This document shows positions 59,890 to 64,000 of a DNA stretch of 64,000 nt, in pieces (position 1 is the stretch's first letter; each line of letters starts with the position of its first letter). Made by a program: the position numbers and the translations under genes. The DNA is from Meloidogyne chitwoodi (Eukaryota > Nematoda > Chromadorea > Rhabditida > Meloidogynidae): NCBI GenBank assembly GCA_015183035.1, contig JACZZP010000015.1:1488001-1552000 (forward strand), given 5' to 3'. Below the pieces are notes generated by a model. That model was not told the origin of the DNA and ran no database searches. It saw only the letters and a program-made list of their open reading frames with translations.

Positions 59890-61214
59890 TTTTTTAATTA
59901 AATCTAAAAAAATAATTTTTATATTATCTTTAAAATTTAAATTTCTTAAATTATTCCCCCACAGCCTATCATAGTATAAGAAGGTATAAATTGTTATAAT
60001 TTTGTCTAAATTTGTCAAACGGTGATTATTGACCAATCCGAAGATAGAAAGGTATTCTTGGTTCAAAATTGAATATTTCCATAGTTTTAATAAAAAAACT
60101 TTTTGATGGTTCCCAATAGAAAGAGAGAAGTAAAAGTTTGGTCACAGGGAATGCTTGATTCTGCGACTTCGCCAGTGCTTGTTAGGGCCTTATGTTATCT
60201 TACATAATCAGACTGAGCTATCAGGGCTACTTTTCCACCTTTTCTTTTAATAGATCTTATATTCCTCTTAAACAGCGATTTTCTTTATACAATTTAATAA
60301 AGAATAAAATTAATAAAAACAGAGAATATCTAAATATAGGTTAACAGTATTAAAAAAACATTTTTTAAAATATGTTTAAACAGTAAAACTCTCCAAATCT
60401 TTTGAATAACTATGAGAAAAGAAATTAATATTTATTATGTATTTTTTCTAATAATATTTTTAAAATTTAATATCTAATAATTAATTTTTGCAATAAATTT
60501 AGATTATTTTTTAACAATTCAGAATATCTATTTTCCTTAATTTTGTCTCATTTCTCTCTCCTTTAAAGTCAAATCTTGTTTCAATGGGAGAAGGTAAAGG
60601 GTTACAAATTATTTTAAATTAAATAAATGTTACAATTTAATAAACAAAATATTTTAATAAAAAAATATTTTCAAAATACTTTTTTTTTAATTAAAATAAA
60701 ATTGAATAGGTAATGGAAATGATATATTAATAAATATATTTAAGTTGATTTCCAAGTTATTTTATATAGTAAATTTATTTTTATAATTTTTAAATGTTTA
60801 ACAGTTAAATAAACTTCAATTTAATTATTTACGTTAATATTTAAATTTAATAAAAAAAATTTTTACTAGAACCTGACGCTTTTTGATATGGCTAAATTAA
60901 ATTAATAATTATTTTAATCAATTTATAAAACATTCGCCAAAATAGTCAACGGTAAAGCTAAAAAAGTTTTATATTAAAACATAATATAAATTTTTTTTAT
61001 CAAAACATTTGAATAAATAAAATTAAAATATTAATTTTAGAAAAAATTTTAAAATATTATTAAAAAAATTAAGTTGATATAGTAATTTATTTATTCAGTT
61101 ACATTTTCTTTTTTTTCATTCTAATTTTAAAATTAAAATATTTTTTAATTTAAAAATTAATAAAATATTTATTTTAAATTAACAAATATTTTTAAAAAAT
61201 TTTTTGTTTTCCAA
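59890..61214. other. Spacer, inverted copy of the 31.8-33.4 kb interval
   Basis: AT-rich with blocks matching 32.88-33.28 kb in reverse order. 60120-60240 is GC-richer; its reverse complement includes GATAGCTCAGTCTG, which resembles a tRNA A-box, but no cloverleaf forms. Confidence 0.65.
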
Positions 61215-61340
61215 ATAAATATTTGATAAATTTATTATTATTTTGTCAAGAAAAAATACTTTTATTTAAAAAAATCATTTCATTTAATATTAAATTTTAA
61301 TTTATTTCAAAATCAATAATTTCTTGTCCATCAATGCTTG
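61215..61340 (-). pseudogene. Duplicated 3' fragment of eme-1
   Basis: On the minus strand CAAGCATTGATGGACAAGAA (ending at 61321), continuing through TTATTGATTT and a stop, repeats the last codons of eme-1 (about 31689-31730). The following 3' flank, including CTTGACAAAATAATAATA, is also repeated. No upstream eme-1 exons are present. Confidence 0.85.
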
Positions 61341-61725
61341 AATAAATAATACCATTAAAAATCAAAAATATTAAAATTATTATGTAAAAATCTCAAAATT
61401 CGCAATTTTATTATTTAATAAAAACAATTTATTGTAAATTTATTTTGTGTTATAATAATACTTTTTTTTTAATTTATTAATATTTTTATAAATTATTTAT
61501 AATATATTATGTTAATTCTTTTAATAAATAAATATTTAAATATATTTGAAAAAACTGTAAGAATAAATAAAATTTTTATTTTTATTTAATTTTTAATAAT
61601 TATTCAATTCTACCCTAATACAGTTTTAATAACTTTAAATAAAACTTTTTTTTAATTTCTTTTAAATAATTAAAAGTAATAATAATTAATATATCTATTC
61701 AATTTAAAGTTATTTTTTTTTTAAT
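61341..61725. other. Intergenic, AT-rich
   Basis: No feature seen. Confidence 0.5.
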
Positions 61726-63706
61726 TTAATTTTTCGAGTTCAATAAATTCCGATTTTCTATTGATGGTGTATAAGCTAACCGACTTGTTCTTTAAAAATA
61801 AATTAAAAAAATTAAAAAATTAAAACCTTCCAAAAGCAGAAGAAATACAACTTTTTCTACTATTTGGTCTATTAATACTTCCCATACTCATTGAACGTTG
61901 TGTTTTAATTAAATAATTTTCTTCTTCTCCATTTTCTAATTTTTTTCTTAATGCTGGAACTATTGGTGATTGTTGTCTTTTATAAAAAGAATTATTAGCT
62001 GATTCAATTCTTTCTGAATTAATTCTTTTATCTTTACGTTCCCACCATTCTTCTTCAGACTAGAAAATTTTAATTAAATTTAAGATTTTGATAAAAATTT
62101 ATAAATAATATAAAAAAAGAATAATATTTTTTTTACTAATTTCAAAAGAATAAAAAATAATTTATTATAAAAATATATTTTAAAATTAATTTAAATTTCA
62201 ATAAAACAATTATTTATTAAAATTATTAAATAATTTAATTAATTAATTTTTTTTTAAAATTACCTCATTTATATTTTTTTCATTTTTTTGTTCAATATTA
62301 ATATTTTGATTGCGTACAGTTATTGGACGACTTTTTGGTCTGCTACGATCATTTATTGATTCTTCCAAATAATTTGAGTCTATTAAAAAAATTATTATAT
62401 TTATTTTAATTTACCCCCATTTGATTGTTTTCTTCTTTTTTGAGCTTTTATTTCTGCTAATCTTTTTGTCTCTTCAAGTAATGCTTGTTCTGTTGCTTTT
62501 TGAGCAGCTGCTATTTTTAGAGCTTTTCGTTCCACAGCTGCTGCTTTTTCTCTCTCAGCACGTCTTTCTGCCTCAATTTCTGCTTGTTGGCGTTCATACC
62601 AACGTTCATCTCTTTTAAAAATATTTTTTTTGAAATTTTAAATAAAAGGGAAATATTTAAAAAATAGTCATTACTTTGGAGAAGATTTAAAAAAACCCAT
62701 AACAATGGAGCTTTTTTAAAAAAATAAAGCAAAATTTGGAGAATTTCAAAAACTCCCCATCCAAAAATACAAAAATAATGTCAATTGAGAAAATTATATA
62801 AAAGAATAAATGTAATTTTATAAATTTAATTTATCCTTTTTATTAATTTATTATTATTTTTTTAATTTAAAAAAACCTAATTCTTTCTTTTTCTTCCATT
62901 TCCCATTCCTTTTGTTTTTCTAAAGCACGTCTTCTTTTATTTTCTTCAATTTGATTTAATAATTCAATTCTATGCTTTTCTGCTGTACATACTGTATTAT
63001 TTAATGGAGATATATTATTATTAGAAGAAGATATTGAATGTTTAAAGTTTTGTTTTACTACTAAACCTCTTTCATCTAATAAAGACAATGGGGGAGGCCA
63101 ATTTGAAGTTGAAGAAGTAGCAAATGAATGGTCAAATGCAGCACTTCCATTCTAATTAATAAATTTATTTATTTATTTATTTTTAATTTTATTTACCCTT
63201 TTATTAATTAACTTTTCATTTCCTTCCTTCCAAATTCGAGAACCTCTTTGTCCACTTTTTGGTTGAGGACAACCTCTTGCCCAAGGAAGTACATAATCAT
63301 CTTCTTTATTATTATTTTCTTTTTTAATAAAATGCTGATTATTAATTAAATTATTATTTTTATTATTTATTGAGTCTGTCAAAGGAATATTATTTTGTCC
63401 TAAAGACATTCCAAAATTATTATAAGACGACAAATCTTCCAAATTTTGATCATTTTGCATTGAAATATTATTTAATTGTGTTACTTGTGCCATTCTATCA
63501 TCAAAAAAATTATTATAATTTTTTTGTTCTATAATATCAGAATTTATATTTTTATTATTTTTATTTAATGCTATAATTAAATCTATTGGAGGTGTTGTTT
63601 GTTTTCTCGGTTTATTTTGATTATTATTAGGTATATCCAAAGGCTGAAAAAAACGTTGTCCATTAATTAATACTGATCTAATTCCAAATAATGTTGTTTG
63701 TTCTTC
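61726..63706 (-). CDS. Coiled-coil protein, possibly CCDC66/CSPP1-like (5' end unresolved)
   Basis: Exons in order: EEQTTLFGIRSVLINGQRFF (upstream end 63706), an Asn-rich exon with DDYVLPWARGCPQPKSGQRG, then STSNWPPPLSLLDERGL. Next is a strongly charged helix: HRIELLNQIEENKRRRALEK, QKEWEMEEKERIR and DERWYERQQAEIEAERRAER, then EETKRLAEIKAQKRRKQ. Later come SEEEWWERKDKRINSERIES and a C-terminus with RLAYTPSIENRNLLNS. Stop at 61726. The repeated IEENKRRRxxEKxxE pattern is reminiscent of centrosomal or microtubule coiled-coil proteins such as CCDC66 and CSPP1, but charged helices give false matches, so the name is tentative. No start codon is found before 63706; upstream is a putative LTR. Confidence 0.6.
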
Positions 63707-63749
63707 CTATAAAATTAATAATAAATAAATTTATTAATTTATTTAGAGT

Positions 63750-64000
63750 TATAATGTCCTCTAGAGATATAGAGACACAATGGAACCTCGATCAGGACTT
63801 ATCTCCAATTAATTTGATCGGATATATTGTTGGGGTGGCGAATAGATAGTATAAAAGGCGAAGCCTTTTACTAGTCGGTGTATTAGTATTCAGTCTTAGT
63901 CCAAGTCCCAAAGTTATTCTATTCTCCTTATTGCCTTCACTTCTTATTGTTATTGCCCTTGTGATAAAGCGCTTTTGCTAGCTTCTCGACTTCTGTGTTA
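63750..64000. mobile_element. Putative LTR retrotransposon end, cut by window edge
   Basis: Abrupt change from AT-rich spacer to a GC-richer block starting TGTCCTCTAGAGATATAGAG. It has a TATA-like TATAAAAGG (about 63850) inside a small hairpin (AAAAGGCGAAGCCTTTT), and a pyrimidine-rich run to the end. The TG start and internal TATA box fit an LTR U3/R region. No coding part is inside the window, so the class cannot be told. Confidence 0.45.

Noticed and set aside
59890..60066. Longer N-terminus for the Cys-rich gene at 59509
   Set aside because: The upstream in-frame ATG would place about 59 residues before the signal peptide; the ATG at 59889 fits a secreted protein.
1..64000. Bacterial contamination as the source of the GH30 genes
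   Set aside because: Both genes have introns with local splice signals, AT-rich codon use and eukaryotic neighbours, so they are integrated nematode genes.

Overview
The window looks like nuclear DNA of a plant-parasitic tylenchid nematode, most likely a root-knot nematode (Meloidogyne). Four things point there: very AT-rich DNA; compact genes split by many short introns of about 40-90 bp whose 3' ends read TTTTTAAG or TTTTTTAG; clear metazoan and nematode orthologues (UNC-78/AIP1, O-GlcNAcase, EMRE, Spartan/DVC-1, EME1, pantothenate kinase, FCP1, attractin); and two GH30 xylanase-like genes, a family that root-knot nematodes are known to have acquired from bacteria. The species cannot be fixed from sequence alone. 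All exon models are hand-made from splice signals and reading frame, so terminal exons are less certain than cores.

Layout. 1-1.4 kb: 3' end of an attractin/TAG-53 type receptor (+). 2.7-4.1 kb: unrecognised acidic protein (+). 4.9-5.4 kb: a run of short inverted repeats. 6.4-9.4 kb: unc-78 (WD40 actin-interacting protein, +). 10-18.7 kb: a tandem duplicated pair of coiled-coil genes (+). The second copy carries a C-terminal SPRY domain and has a 3 kb intron holding 149 exact copies of a 15-bp satellite. 19.3 kb: small Cys-rich secreted protein. 19.8-24.8 kb: emre-1 and oga-1 (both -). 25.3-26.9 kb: Mutator-like element with a broken FLYWCH/MULE transposase and apparently identical 155-bp inverted repeats. 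27.9-31.7 kb: dvc-1 and eme-1, two DNA-repair genes in tandem (+).

32.4-36 kb holds a granulin-like fragment (-), a Cys-rich secreted gene (+) and a two-domain saposin-like gene (-). A 0.86 kb TA-flanked inverted-repeat element follows, then pantothenate kinase (38.4-40.9 kb, -). From 41.4 to 54.7 kb almost every gene has a signal peptide: a type I membrane protein (-), an unknown secreted protein (+), a deleted and frame-shifted paralogue of the membrane protein (-), and two GH30 genes in divergent orientation. I read this as a candidate secretome island. 55-58.7 kb: fcp-1 (-). 59.5 kb: Cys-rich secreted gene (-), which with about 1.4 kb upstream forms an inverted copy of the 31.7-33.8 kb interval, including a stray piece of the eme-1 3' end. 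61.7-63.7 kb: coiled-coil gene (-) whose 5' side abuts what looks like an LTR cut by the window edge.

Best candidates for something new: the inverted segmental duplication carrying a Cys-rich effector-like gene together with the tail of eme-1; the GH30 pair with near-identical ends and a diverged middle exon; the homogeneous 15-bp satellite in the intron of a coiled-coil/SPRY gene; and the remodelled paralogue in the secreted-protein island.
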